IMG/VR virus record: IMGVR_UViG_3300019776_000657
Span: 1-64,000 of that record
Source of the DNA: a virus
Length of the DNA stretch: 64,000 nt
Strand: one strand, 5' to 3'
Under the pieces are notes generated by a model, which saw nothing but the letters and a program-made list of their open reading frames with translations, was not told where the DNA came from and did no database searches. The translations under genes were made by a program, and so were the position numbers. The first letter of the stretch is position 1, and each line of letters begins with the position of its first letter. Below, piece by piece: positions 5,769 to 14,084 of the stretch.

Positions 5769-5909
5769 AAGCCGTAGGGTTGGGATAACCCGGCCGAAGC
5801 AGCAAAAAACTTAAATGCCAATGATGCATTTTACGGAGAACTTAGCTTAGCAGCTTAAGTCTTCGGGCGGTTTGAAAAGGTTATCCGTCTTACCAAAAAC
5901 CTTTTCAAA
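5712..5909 (+). ncRNA. ssrA: permuted tmRNA, coding (5') piece with tag ANDAFYGELSLAA
   Basis: The piece starts with acceptor strand GGGCCTG and the conserved D-loop-like GGTTTCGAC. Next comes a classic H-type pseudoknot: ACGGC (5749-5753) with GCCGT (5771-5775), interlocked with TCGGC (5757-5761) and GCCGA (5793-5797). The resume codon GCC at 5817 opens the tag ANDAFYGELSLAA, ending at TAA 5856-5858; AND and LAA ends are typical of protease tags. After it is a second pseudoknot: GGCGG (5866-5870) with CCGTC (5885-5889) inside the loop of a 12-bp stem (5871-5882 with 5898-5909). The RNA would rescue stalled ribosomes together with host SmpB, which is not encoded in this window. Confidence 0.93.
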
Positions 5910-5947
5910 TAATATCTTAAAAATGACAATGATAAATAAATTTGTAT

Positions 5948-5976
5948 TTGCTATTTTTAAGCTATTATAGTATAAT
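5948..5976 (+). promoter_or_regulatory. promoter of the GIY-YIG gene (TTGCTA-17-TATAAT)
   Basis: TTGCTA (5948-5953) and TATAAT (5971-5976) are 17 bases apart. The -35 box ends a 17-base AT-rich element (AAATAAATTTGTATTTG) that recurs at three other promoters in the window. The start codon follows 24 bases after the -10 box. Confidence 0.75.
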
Positions 5977-5999
5977 ACTTCTATGTGCTGGAGGTATTT

Positions 6000-6689
6000 A
6001 TGACAATAGGTATTTATAAGTTAATTTTTTCCGGATTAGAAGATTGGCCTTATGTGGGGCAGTCTTCTAACATTGAACAAAGGTTTCATGGACATTGTTC
6101 AGATCTTAAACATGGCAAATCAAACTTTAAGATGCAAGAAGCATACGCTATGTCAGGATCACCAAGTCTCTACATTGTAGAAGAATGCAGTATTGAACAG
6201 CTTAACTCAAGAGAAATTTTTTGGATAAAAAGACTAAATTCTGTTGATAATGGCCTAAATTTAACTGATAAATGTGTTAATAATGGCATCGGAGAAGAGA
6301 ACTTTAGAAGTAAATATTCCAATTCTATTATAGAGAATGTATTTTTTACTATTGTTAATAATCCTGACAAAAATCTAAAAGAAATAGCAACTATTGTTGG
6401 GTTGGAGCATTCGATACTTGCCAGTATAGCCAACGGATTAAACCATACATGGTTGAAAGAAAAGTACCCTACAGAATATGAAGTAATGTTACGACAAAAT
6501 CGTAGGGGATTAAATACAGCCAAATATCAGGGCATAGAATATCCGGCCATAAAATCTCCTGATGGACATGTATATAACATTACTAATCTGCAAAAATTTT
6601 GTAGAGATCATGATCTACAACCTTCTTGTATACATGGCGTTTTGCATGGTAATAGAAAATCACACAAAAAATGGAAGTTAGCAGCCTGA
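6000..6689 (+). CDS. GIY-YIG homing endonuclease beside the tmRNA, 229 aa
   Basis: The start at 6000 has GGAGG 5 bases upstream; the longer frame opening with GTG at 5985 would place the ribosome site inside the gene. Residues 2-90 form a GIY-YIG nuclease domain (GIYKLIFSG, then YVGQSSNIEQRFHGH, then the basic helix and E/N residues). The middle has a helical segment. The C-terminus (SPDGHVYNITNLQKFCRDH to HKKWKL) is the DNA-binding NUMOD/IENR-type repeat seen in Seg-like phage endonucleases. It is closely similar in layout to the gene at 26032. Low-GC codon use and its own promoter mark it as a mobile gene set right after the tmRNA. Confidence 0.92.
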   Translation: MTIGIYKLIFSGLEDWPYVGQSSNIEQRFHGHCSDLKHGKSNFKMQEAYAMSGSPSLYIVEECSIEQLNSREIFWIKRLNSVDNGLNLTDKCVNNGIGEENFRSKYSNSIIENVFFTIVNNPDKNLKEIATIVGLEHSILASIANGLNHTWLKEKYPTEYEVMLRQNRRGLNTAKYQGIEYPAIKSPDGHVYNITNLQKFCRDHDLQPSCIHGVLHGNRKSHKKWKLAA

Positions 6690-6712
6690 AAAACTAGCTA
6701 AGCCAGGGTTTG

Positions 6713-6987
6713 GCCACATGTCCTTGTTATCAATCATGTGGCATTTTATAAGCACACTGCCACTTAATAAATAAATGCGGAGCAATCCGGTACGCCTTCC
6801 GCGGGTTAGGGTAACGCAGTGGTGGCCGCCACTGTTCCTGGTGTGCTTATAAAATACTAGCACTTCACTGATAAAGAAGACTGGTCAACTGTACTCAATT
6901 GGCTAGTGCTTGTATTGGCGGGCCTGTACAACCCCGAAAGGAACCCGCCTCCGCGCACGACGAAAACAGGATGGGCTGTCGTGCCAC
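6713..6987 (+). ncRNA. hairpin-rich non-coding segment, possible structured RNA
   Basis: This 300-base gap has no credible gene but contains a chain of strong helices. GCCACATG/CATGTGGC (6713-6720 with 6735-6742) is followed at once by a perfect 15-bp stem (6743-6757 with 6841-6855). Inside that stem are GCGGA/TCCGC (6777-6781, 6798-6802) and CAGTGG/CCACTG (6817-6822, 6829-6834). After it come AGCACT/AGTGCT around 6860-6910, GGCGGG/CCCGCC around 6917-6949 and GCACGAC/GTCGTGC (6955-6961, 6977-6984 region). It then meets tRNA-Thr. No RNase P, 6S or group I intron core was recognised. It could be an unknown phage RNA or a processing and packaging structure. Confidence 0.5.
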
Positions 6988-6988
6988 T

Positions 6989-7063
6989 GCCGTTTTAGCT
7001 CAGAGGTAGAGCAATCCCCTTGTAAGGGAAAGGTCGTCAGTTCGATTCCGACAAGCGGCACCA
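6989..7063 (+). tRNA. tRNA-Thr (TGT)
   Basis: Acceptor GCCGTTT pairs with AAGCGGC, followed by A and encoded CCA. The anticodon loop CTTGTAA gives TGT. Standard D (GCTC/GAGC) and T arms (loop TTCGATT) are present. It is the last tRNA in the cluster, directly after the hairpin-rich segment. Confidence 0.95.
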
Positions 7064-7082
7064 GACTTTCAAAATTTTTATA

Positions 7083-7111
7083 TTGAACCACACGCTCCAA
7101 TGTCTTATAAT
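7083..7111 (+). promoter_or_regulatory. sigma70-type promoter (TTGAAC-17-TATAAT)
   Basis: TTGAAC (7083-7088) and TATAAT (7106-7111) are 17 bases apart. The expected start point (about 7118) coincides with an ATG at 7119, so the message is likely leaderless or nearly so. Confidence 0.75.
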
Positions 7112-7118
7112 AATGTCA

Positions 7119-7382
7119 ATGAATTCAAAAAGCAGTCGCAAATTCAGGGTTTGGGATAACAAACTATTATTTCAAACCTATCAACAAGCAATCCAAATCA
7201 AGGAAAAGATCGAAGAACTATGCGGTGACAAACTGAATCCAGAAGACCTGCCACACAGTGCGGTGCCAACCGATACCCTATACACTGTAATGGCGTGTTA
7301 TGAAGCAATGTACGACAAGCTATTAGAAGAAGAACTTCTACAGGCTGGATACTCCCCTAAATCAACTAAATCTTATCACTAA
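7119..7382 (+). CDS. hypothetical protein, 87 aa, probable leaderless start
   Basis: I do not recognise it. Two in-frame ATGs exist at 7113 and 7119. The promoter just upstream should begin transcription at about 7118, so 7119 is the only ATG fully inside the message. The product is helical and charged (residues 20-40 and 60-78) with no known motif. The next gene starts 13 bases downstream with its own ribosome site (AAAGGAAAA). Confidence 0.65.
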   Translation: MNSKSSRKFRVWDNKLLFQTYQQAIQIKEKIEELCGDKLNPEDLPHSAVPTDTLYTVMACYEAMYDKLLEEELLQAGYSPKSTKSYH

Positions 7383-7395
7383 AAGGAAAACAATC

Positions 7396-7758
7396 ATGGC
7401 ATGGACTGACGAACTCAAGGCAAAGGTTATTGAAGCATACGAGGCTGCTGGCCCCACTCCAGAAACCTCAACAGAAATCATCAAAGATATTGCAGAAGAA
7501 TATGAGCAGAGCCCAAACGGCGTACGAATGGTGCTAGTACAGGCCGGCGTTTATGTAAAGAAGGAAGCGGCTCCCAGTGGCGAAGGTACCAAGAAGTCAA
7601 GCGGTGGCTCAGAGGGTGGTAAGCGTGTTTCGAAGGAAACCAGCATTGCTGCCTTGAAGGCTGCCATCAAGGCCAAGGGTGGTGCTGTAGACGACGAGAT
7701 CTTGGACAAGCTGACCGGCAAGGCTGCTGTCTATCTCACAGGCGTTATCTCTGGCTAA
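7396..7758 (+). CDS. putative DNA-binding protein with HTH and flexible Ser/Gly linker, 120 aa
   Basis: Residues 1-55 look like a helix-turn-helix (ELKAKVIEAYEAAG, EIIKDIAEEYEQSPNGVRMVLVQAG). A flexible Gly/Ser/Lys linker (57-80) joins it to a small helical domain (82-120, with KLTGKAAVYLTGVI). Proteins with this layout are common in T4-like and other large phages and are usually left unnamed. The HTH style also matches the protein at 10716, suggesting a shared family of phage DNA organisers or transcription regulators; that is inference. Confidence 0.65.
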   Translation: MAWTDELKAKVIEAYEAAGPTPETSTEIIKDIAEEYEQSPNGVRMVLVQAGVYVKKEAAPSGEGTKKSSGGSEGGKRVSKETSIAALKAAIKAKGGAVDDEILDKLTGKAAVYLTGVISG

Positions 7759-7764
7759 TCACGG

Positions 7765-7783
7765 GGCGGCAATTGCCGCCTTT
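7765..7783 (+). terminator. possible weak terminator
   Basis: The palindrome GGCGGCAATTGCCGCC (7765-7780) is followed by only three T residues. It may attenuate transcription after the 7396 gene rather than stop it fully. Confidence 0.45.
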
Positions 7784-7802
7784 AGTCGTTTATGGAGGAA
7801 CT

Positions 7803-8012
7803 ATGATTGAACTTCGCTGGTTGACCTTTGAAGGTGGTCATAAGGTATTGCAAAGTCGTGTAAAATATGATAAAACAATTTATGGACTACCAGCAGGTAT
7901 AGTTCCACCAGAACCACACACAGAGAGAGTGTGGAGTGAATGGTGTGACGTTCCGCAACTGATGTGTGCTGTTGTAAACGGTGAAAGAAAGGTAATAGAT
8001 CGTGTCCTCTAG
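7803..8012 (+). CDS. hypothetical protein, 69 aa
   Basis: I do not recognise it. The start at 7803 follows GGAGG (7795-7799); the longer open frame begins inside the preceding hairpin and was rejected. The product looks beta-rich with a VPPEPHTERVWSEW segment. Its end overlaps the GTG start of the next gene by 11 bases. Confidence 0.65.
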   Translation: MIELRWLTFEGGHKVLQSRVKYDKTIYGLPAGIVPPEPHTERVWSEWCDVPQLMCAVVNGERKVIDRVL

Positions 8013-8613
8013 AAAGACTAAAAACGGTGATGACGAAAAGCTGGATCCAACGAACCTAGACAAGATTATTGCACTATTAGAGGCCGAGAAACCCATCACT
8101 AAAAAAGATGCGTGTTCAATGCTAAACATTGCGTACAACACCACTAGGTTGGCTTCGCTGATTGAGAAGCACAAAGAAAAGAAGGCTCGTGACAAGCAGC
8201 GTCGTCAAGAAAAGCGCGGCAAGCCTGCTACACCAGATGAGATTAGCTATATTGTGAGTGGATACCTAGAAGGTGACACAATTGACAATCTCAGCAATTC
8301 AATTCACCGACCAGGCACTTTTGTAAAGCAGATTCTAGATCGTTATGATGTGCCCATCCGTAGCCGTTCACATGACTATTTCAAACCAGAACTCATCCCA
8401 GAAGGTGCTGTAAGAACCAAGTTCGATATGGGCGAAAAGGTCTACAGTGCGCGATATGACAGCATGGCTGTGATTGAAGGAGAGTTTCCTCACTCACAAG
8501 AGTATGTTTATCGTGTATGGTTGTCTGGCGATCGCTGGCAGCAATATGCCTATCAGCCTGCGTCCGAGTTGGCTTCACTAAAACACTTGGCTGAACTAGG
8601 AGTAAAGGTATGA
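8002..8613 (+). CDS. putative HTH DNA-binding protein, 203 aa
   Basis: A GTG start lies within the end of the previous gene. Residues 20-55 (LDKIIALLEAEKPITKKDACSMLNI and what follows) fit a helix-turn-helix, and residues 76-110 (TPDEISYIVSGYLEGDTIDNLSNSI) fit a second one, with a strongly basic stretch (KEKKARDKQRRQEKRGK) between them. The C-terminal part (125-200) looks like a beta domain rich in Tyr and Trp. It resembles regulators of tailed phages, but I cannot name a family. It lies immediately before the PC4-like and ligase genes, at the head of the replication module. Confidence 0.65.
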   Translation: MSSRKTKNGDDEKLDPTNLDKIIALLEAEKPITKKDACSMLNIAYNTTRLASLIEKHKEKKARDKQRRQEKRGKPATPDEISYIVSGYLEGDTIDNLSNSIHRPGTFVKQILDRYDVPIRSRSHDYFKPELIPEGAVRTKFDMGEKVYSARYDSMAVIEGEFPHSQEYVYRVWLSGDRWQQYAYQPASELASLKHLAELGVKV

Positions 8614-8614
8614 C

Positions 8615-9864
<1,250 letters not shown>

Positions 9865-9906
9865 TTTCAAGTGTAAATTTGGCTTTTGGGCAACATAAAT
9901 TTTGTC

Positions 9907-9935
9907 TTGCCATACCCTACCAAAACAGTTATAAT
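9907..9935 (+). promoter_or_regulatory. promoter between the ligase halves (TTGCCA-17-TATAAT)
   Basis: TTGCCA (9907-9912) and TATAAT (9930-9935) are 17 bases apart. The upstream bases ACATAAATTTTGTCTTG match the element at three other promoters, and the start region TGTTCTTAATCG matches that at 18199 and 5211. Confidence 0.75.
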
Positions 9936-9960
9936 TACTGTTCTTAATCGTTAAAACACC

Positions 9961-10713
9961 ATGAAGATTGAAATTCCAACTAACTGTCCTTGCTGTGATT
10001 ACACCCTAGATTGGGTAAACGATCAATTGTTCTGCCGCAATACGGCATGCAGTGCTCAGTTGAATAAAAAGTTGGAACATTTTTGCAAGACTCTTGGTAT
10101 CAAAGGATTTGGCCCTAAAACTGTAGAAAAGCTGCAAATTTCGGACATTACCGAAATTTACTATCTCGATGTACAGCAAGTTGCTGAAGGTCTGAATAGT
10201 GAGCGAACAGCCCTCAAGCTGTTGGATGAAATCGAGCGATCGAAAGTTGCAGATTTGGCTACAGTTTTAGCGGCGTTTTCCATTCCCCTGATTGGAGCCA
10301 CAGCCAGTAACAAAATTTGTAGTGTAGTAGGTCATATTGATGAGATCAATAGTGAAACGTGCAAACAAGCAGGTTTAGGTGACAAAGCCACACAAAACCT
10401 GTTGAACTGGATTGAAACAGAATATACAGAGCTAAAAGAGTTTTTGCCGTTCTCTTTTCGTTCAAATGCTCAAGTTACAAGTGAAGCGGATGGTCCCACT
10501 GTCTGCATTACTGGTAAATTGACTTCGTTTAAGACCAAGGGTGCAGCAACTGAAGCGTTGATTGCCGCTGGGTTCAAGGTAGTAGACAGTGTAACAAAGA
10601 CACTGTGTTATTTAATCGACGAAGCTAATGATAATAGTTCTAAGCGTAAAAAAGCAGAACAATACGGTATAACAATTGTTGATAACCTAACTCAATTTTT
10701 ACAGAAAGCATAA
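9961..10713 (+). CDS. ligB: NAD-dependent DNA ligase, zinc finger, HhH and BRCT subunit
   Basis: This is the second half of the split ligase. A four-cysteine zinc finger (C9, C12, C25, C30) is followed by helix-hairpin-helix repeats (about residues 40-165, including KGFGPKTVEKL and FSIPLIGATASNKI). A BRCT domain follows (about 172-250: TVCITGKLTSFKTKGAATEALIAAGFKVVDSVTKTLCYLI). It presumably binds nicked DNA and joins the adenylating subunit encoded upstream. It has its own promoter, so the two subunits can be made at different rates. The gene continues directly into the D5-like gene 2 bases later. Confidence 0.9.
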   Translation: MKIEIPTNCPCCDYTLDWVNDQLFCRNTACSAQLNKKLEHFCKTLGIKGFGPKTVEKLQISDITEIYYLDVQQVAEGLNSERTALKLLDEIERSKVADLATVLAAFSIPLIGATASNKICSVVGHIDEINSETCKQAGLGDKATQNLLNWIETEYTELKEFLPFSFRSNAQVTSEADGPTVCITGKLTSFKTKGAATEALIAAGFKVVDSVTKTLCYLIDEANDNSSKRKKAEQYGITIVDNLTQFLQKA

Positions 10714-10715
10714 AC

Positions 10716-11465
10716 ATGACAGAAAAAGCAAAGAAGTGGTCAGATGAGGCCGTTGCACGACTAATGAGTATTGTCGGTAGCAGCAGCCCAGTTAGCGCAG
10801 CCAAGGTAGAACAAGCTGCCTCTGAACTAGAGTTCTCTCCTCGTTCAGTAGCTAGCAAGCTCCGCCAACTTGACCGCGAAGTAGCTTCAATGGCAAAGGA
10901 AAAGACCAGCGCATTCTCAGATAGTCAGACTACTCGTCTAAAGAACTTTGTGACTCAAAATGCTGGCAAGCTGACCTACAAGGAAGTTGCCGAACAGTTT
11001 GACAATGGCGCATTTACCGCCAAGCAAATTCAGGGCAAGCTGCTTGCACTAGAACTCACTGGTTCAGTCAAGCCTGCCGAAAAGGTAGAAGTAGCTCGTA
11101 CCTATAGTGAAGCAGAAGAAGCCAAGTTTGTTTCAATGGTACAGAATGGCAAGTTCATTGAGGATATTGCTGCAAGCCTCAATAAGTCAATCGCCTCCGT
11201 TCGTGGCAAGGCTCTTAGCCTAACACGCAACGGTCAGATCGACAAGATCCCTGCACAACGTGAAAGCCATGCTCAGAGCACAGTTGATCCTGTGACTGCT
11301 ATCGGCGACAAGATCGTAACCATGACTGTTGCAGAAATTGCATCAGCAGCAGACAAGACAGAACGTGGAATTAAGACACTACTTACACGCCGCGGTATCA
11401 CAGTTGCTGACTATGATGGCGCTGCAAAGAAGGCCAAGGCTGAAGCCAAGGCTGCGACTGCCTAA
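10716..11465 (+). CDS. multi-HTH DNA-binding protein (position of T5 D5), 249 aa
   Basis: The product has at least four short helix-turn-helix or Myb-like units (about 8-55, 65-108, 127-165 and 195-235, e.g. WSDEAVARLMSIV, FSDSQTTRLKNFV, YSEAEEAKFVSMV, MTVAEIASAADKTERGI). It ends in a Lys/Ala-rich tail. The start follows the ligase stop by 2 bases. In T5 the gene between the ligase genes and the replicative helicase is D5, an abundant DNA-binding protein that controls late transcription; size and position agree, but I cannot align the sequences here. A strong terminator follows. Confidence 0.7.
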   Translation: MTEKAKKWSDEAVARLMSIVGSSSPVSAAKVEQAASELEFSPRSVASKLRQLDREVASMAKEKTSAFSDSQTTRLKNFVTQNAGKLTYKEVAEQFDNGAFTAKQIQGKLLALELTGSVKPAEKVEVARTYSEAEEAKFVSMVQNGKFIEDIAASLNKSIASVRGKALSLTRNGQIDKIPAQRESHAQSTVDPVTAIGDKIVTMTVAEIASAADKTERGIKTLLTRRGITVADYDGAAKKAKAEAKAATA

Positions 11466-11484
11466 TATAAGTCGTTTTTAATAC

Positions 11485-11517
11485 AAGGGATAGAGACTAA
11501 AAACTCTATCCCTTTTT
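11485..11517 (+). terminator. rho-independent terminator
   Basis: The 11-bp stem AAGGGATAGAG/CTCTATCCCTT (11485-11495, 11504-11514) has an 8-base loop and a T5 tract. It separates the ligase and D5-like unit from the helicase, primase and polymerase unit, which implies that the latter has a promoter or depends on read-through. Confidence 0.88.
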
Positions 11518-11530
11518 GCACTGGAGAATC

Positions 11531-11830
11531 ATGAAAGTAACAATAACATATCATGATAACGAAAGTCTAACCGTTGAAGAAGTTGTGCGTCAAGCAACCC
11601 ACAACTATGGTAAAACCTGCAAAGTAGAGGTAATGCCAGAGAGTACTATTGCGTATGACCTTATATATTTTGGACTACAGCAGTTACTAACACACGAACA
11701 ATTGAGTTTGTTCTACGACAGCGGCGGTAGTTATCAACAAGATATTAAAAAACTTCGCAGTGATGTAATCTACAAGATAGAAGAAATAATTGATCAAGTA
11801 ATCATCGATAATGAATCTAAGGTAGTCTGA
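11531..11830 (+). CDS. hypothetical protein, 99 aa
   Basis: I do not recognise it. The start at 11531 follows GGAG (11523-11526). The product starts with a beta strand (KVTITYHD), then helices, and is acidic. The stop shares a base with the helicase start (TGATGG), so the two are coupled. It could be a helicase accessory protein by position, but no motif supports this. Confidence 0.65.
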   Translation: MKVTITYHDNESLTVEEVVRQATHNYGKTCKVEVMPESTIAYDLIYFGLQQLLTHEQLSLFYDSGGSYQQDIKKLRSDVIYKIEEIIDQVIIDNESKVV

Positions 11831-13215
11831 TGGATTGTAGTGCTATTGTCTTAAACAAGTTGTTGACAGAAAGGAGTTTGGACATTTGGTCCAGGTTAAA
11901 GCTCGTCTTTCTAGATCCAGCTTTTTCAAGTCTATATAGCGCAGTTAAGAAGTACTACGATAACTATAGTGCAATTCCATCTTTTGACGAGCTAGAGCTC
12001 ACATTGAGAGAAGGTCCTGCTTTAAGGACGTTGGCGACACTGAAGTTAGCCGACAATCCAGACATTAGTTCTGAAGTAGCCTTAAATGCCTTAATAGACC
12101 AGTACACACAAAACGAAACAATCAAATTACTAGATAAATTTATTGACAAACTGCCGGTTTACGACAGCCAGGAAATCAAGGAAAACCTGGCTGCAATGGT
12201 GTTGACACTAGACGATAAGACCCTGACAACAGAGGGCGTCTACAACATGGCAGATATTATGTTGTTCAAGAATGCAGAGGAACTGGCTCGTGATCGTATC
12301 CATCTGGGATTTAATAATACTTTTGATGCTACCCTCGCTGGTGTTGCAAGGCAGGAGCTCATTCTCATTGGCGGCAAAAGAGGCAGCGGCAAGTCTATTT
12401 GCAGTAGCAATATTGCTATCAGCCAGTATGAGTCTGGAAATACAAGTGTTATATTCAGTATTGAAATGATTGCACACGAGGTACTTGAGCGTAACTTGAG
12501 TATCTTGGCTAACGTAAGCCACCAGAACCTAAAACAGAACAGATTAACAGAAGATGAACTGTTAAGGGTTGTCAAAGCCAGAGCAGGTATGTTTGATAAC
12601 AGCGATGACCTAGTAGAAGGTTTCAAAACACATCGTGACAAGATCAAATTTGAACAGAGCTTGGTTCGTGAAAAGCGGTTGAAGACCGACAATCAGATGA
12701 TTATCATTGATGATCGTGCACTGACGTTGACCAGCCTAGACCTACACCTGGGCAAAGTCAAAGCCAAGTTTGGTGACAAATTCACGGTGGCAGTAGTAGA
12801 CTATCTAAATCAGATTGTAGTCGAAGGTGCCAGTCAGTTTGACTGGCAGCCACAGATTGTTATTTCTAAGAAGCTGAAAGAGTTGGCCCGAAAATACGAT
12901 ATTGTGATGATTTCACCATATCAGATTGATGCCACTGGCGAAGCACGATTTGCCAAGGGTATCTTGGATGCTGCTGACATTGCCCTAGTAATGGAAGCAC
13001 ACGAAAAAGAGAAGGGCGCACTGACTTTTTCTACCACAAAGATTCGTGGCGGCCGTGAAATGACGTTTACATCACCCATCAATTGGGATAGCCTTCGTAT
13101 CAGTCCTCATGACATTGAGGCCCCTGAAAAGAAAGAAACTATCAAGAAGGCTTCAAAGAAGAAAGAAGCAGCTAAGCAAGACGATAGCGATAGTGATATT
13201 CCTTGGAACATATAA
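11830..13215 (+). CDS. DnaB-type replicative DNA helicase, 461 aa
   Basis: The RecA-like motor has Walker A G181-GKRGSGKS189, then FSIEM (motif 1a) and a Walker B-like stretch (FTVAVVDYLNQI, about residues 318-330), as in DnaB and T5 D6-type helicases. A short N-terminal helical domain (1-115) would contact the primase. The C-terminus (about 430-461) is a Lys-rich, then Asp/Ser-rich tail, perhaps a binding site for partner proteins. It would unwind the fork 5' to 3'. It overlaps the primase start by TAATG. Confidence 0.92.
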   Translation: MDCSAIVLNKLLTERSLDIWSRLKLVFLDPAFSSLYSAVKKYYDNYSAIPSFDELELTLREGPALRTLATLKLADNPDISSEVALNALIDQYTQNETIKLLDKFIDKLPVYDSQEIKENLAAMVLTLDDKTLTTEGVYNMADIMLFKNAEELARDRIHLGFNNTFDATLAGVARQELILIGGKRGSGKSICSSNIAISQYESGNTSVIFSIEMIAHEVLERNLSILANVSHQNLKQNRLTEDELLRVVKARAGMFDNSDDLVEGFKTHRDKIKFEQSLVREKRLKTDNQMIIIDDRALTLTSLDLHLGKVKAKFGDKFTVAVVDYLNQIVVEGASQFDWQPQIVISKKLKELARKYDIVMISPYQIDATGEARFAKGILDAADIALVMEAHEKEKGALTFSTTKIRGGREMTFTSPINWDSLRISPHDIEAPEKKETIKKASKKKEAAKQDDSDSDIPWNI

Positions 13216-14084
13216 TGTCAGACCACGTACTAGACCTATTAAATAAACAAAATATCGGTTTCACGGTTAGTGGCAGAGATTACCTTATTCGTTGTCTCAA
13301 TCCAGATCACGATGACGGCAACCCCAGTTTCAGAGTTGATCGTATCACTGGAGTTAGTCACTGCTTTAGCTGTGGATTTAAAACAAATATATTTAAACAC
13401 TTTGGCGTAGTAGGTAATTTTACCTCTATCAAAGTTGCCAAACTAAAAGAAAAGCTCAAAGACTTAACTATTAACTTTAATGGTGTAGAATTTCCAGAAC
13501 AGTTTGTGCCAATCACTAAACCATTTCGTGGAATCAGTGCTAAAACCCTAAAAGAGTTTGGTGCTTTCTATGTCAACAATGGCAGTGAGTTGAGTGATCG
13601 AATCTGGTTTCCAATCAGGGATATCAGAGGTAAAAACATGGTGTATGTTGGCAGACACATGATGAGTGATGGTAATCCAAGATACTTAAACTATCCTCGT
13701 GGTGTTACCATGCCAATCTATCCAGAAGTATTCAACGAACGCTTTACTAGTGCTGTGTTGGTAGAAGGCATATTTGATATGCTCAACCTATTCGATAAAG
13801 GATTAACAAATGTTTGTTGTACTTTTGGAACGAATACACTATTCAAAGAACCAGACCTAAAGCTGTTGAGTCTAAAAACTCAAGGCATAGTTAAATTATA
13901 TCTAATGTATGACGGAGACGACGCAGGACAGGACGCAATGAATAGGTTAGAGCCTGTGTTACAAGAAGCAGGATATCTAACAGAAAAAATTGTGTTAGAA
14001 GCTGATTCTGATCCTGGTGAACTGAGTCAAGAATACGTAGATAGCATAAAGGAATACATAAGTGAAAAAGATCGCAATAGTTGA
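13215..14084 (+). CDS. DNA primase (zinc finger plus Toprim), 289 aa
   Basis: The N-terminal zinc-binding domain has C27-LNPDH and C50-F-S-C53-G, the CHC2-type layout that reads the priming site. The catalytic Toprim domain is seen at VLVEGIFDML (glutamate of motif E, about residue 179) and YDGDDAGQDAM (DxD, about 234-240). At 289 residues it is a compact phage primase without a helicase domain, which agrees with the separate helicase gene upstream. The ATG at 13215 was chosen over a frame opening at 13203, inside the helicase. It overlaps the polymerase by 23 bases. Confidence 0.92.
   Translation: MSDHVLDLLNKQNIGFTVSGRDYLIRCLNPDHDDGNPSFRVDRITGVSHCFSCGFKTNIFKHFGVVGNFTSIKVAKLKEKLKDLTINFNGVEFPEQFVPITKPFRGISAKTLKEFGAFYVNNGSELSDRIWFPIRDIRGKNMVYVGRHMMSDGNPRYLNYPRGVTMPIYPEVFNERFTSAVLVEGIFDMLNLFDKGLTNVCCTFGTNTLFKEPDLKLLSLKTQGIVKLYLMYDGDDAGQDAMNRLEPVLQEAGYLTEKIVLEADSDPGELSQEYVDSIKEYISEKDRNS

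Noticed and set aside
6743-6855. RNase P RNA or 6S RNA
   Set aside because: Some short matches (GAGCAATCCGG, AGGGTAACGC) look similar to RNase P stretches, but the conserved ACAGAA and GGTAA parts in the right order are absent.
5859-6989. A group I intron interrupting a one-piece tmRNA, with the GIY-YIG gene inside it
   Set aside because: No intron core or splice pairing was found, and no 3' tRNA-like half lies downstream. The missing half is upstream at 5538-5601 and pairs perfectly with the coding piece, so the gene is permuted rather than interrupted.
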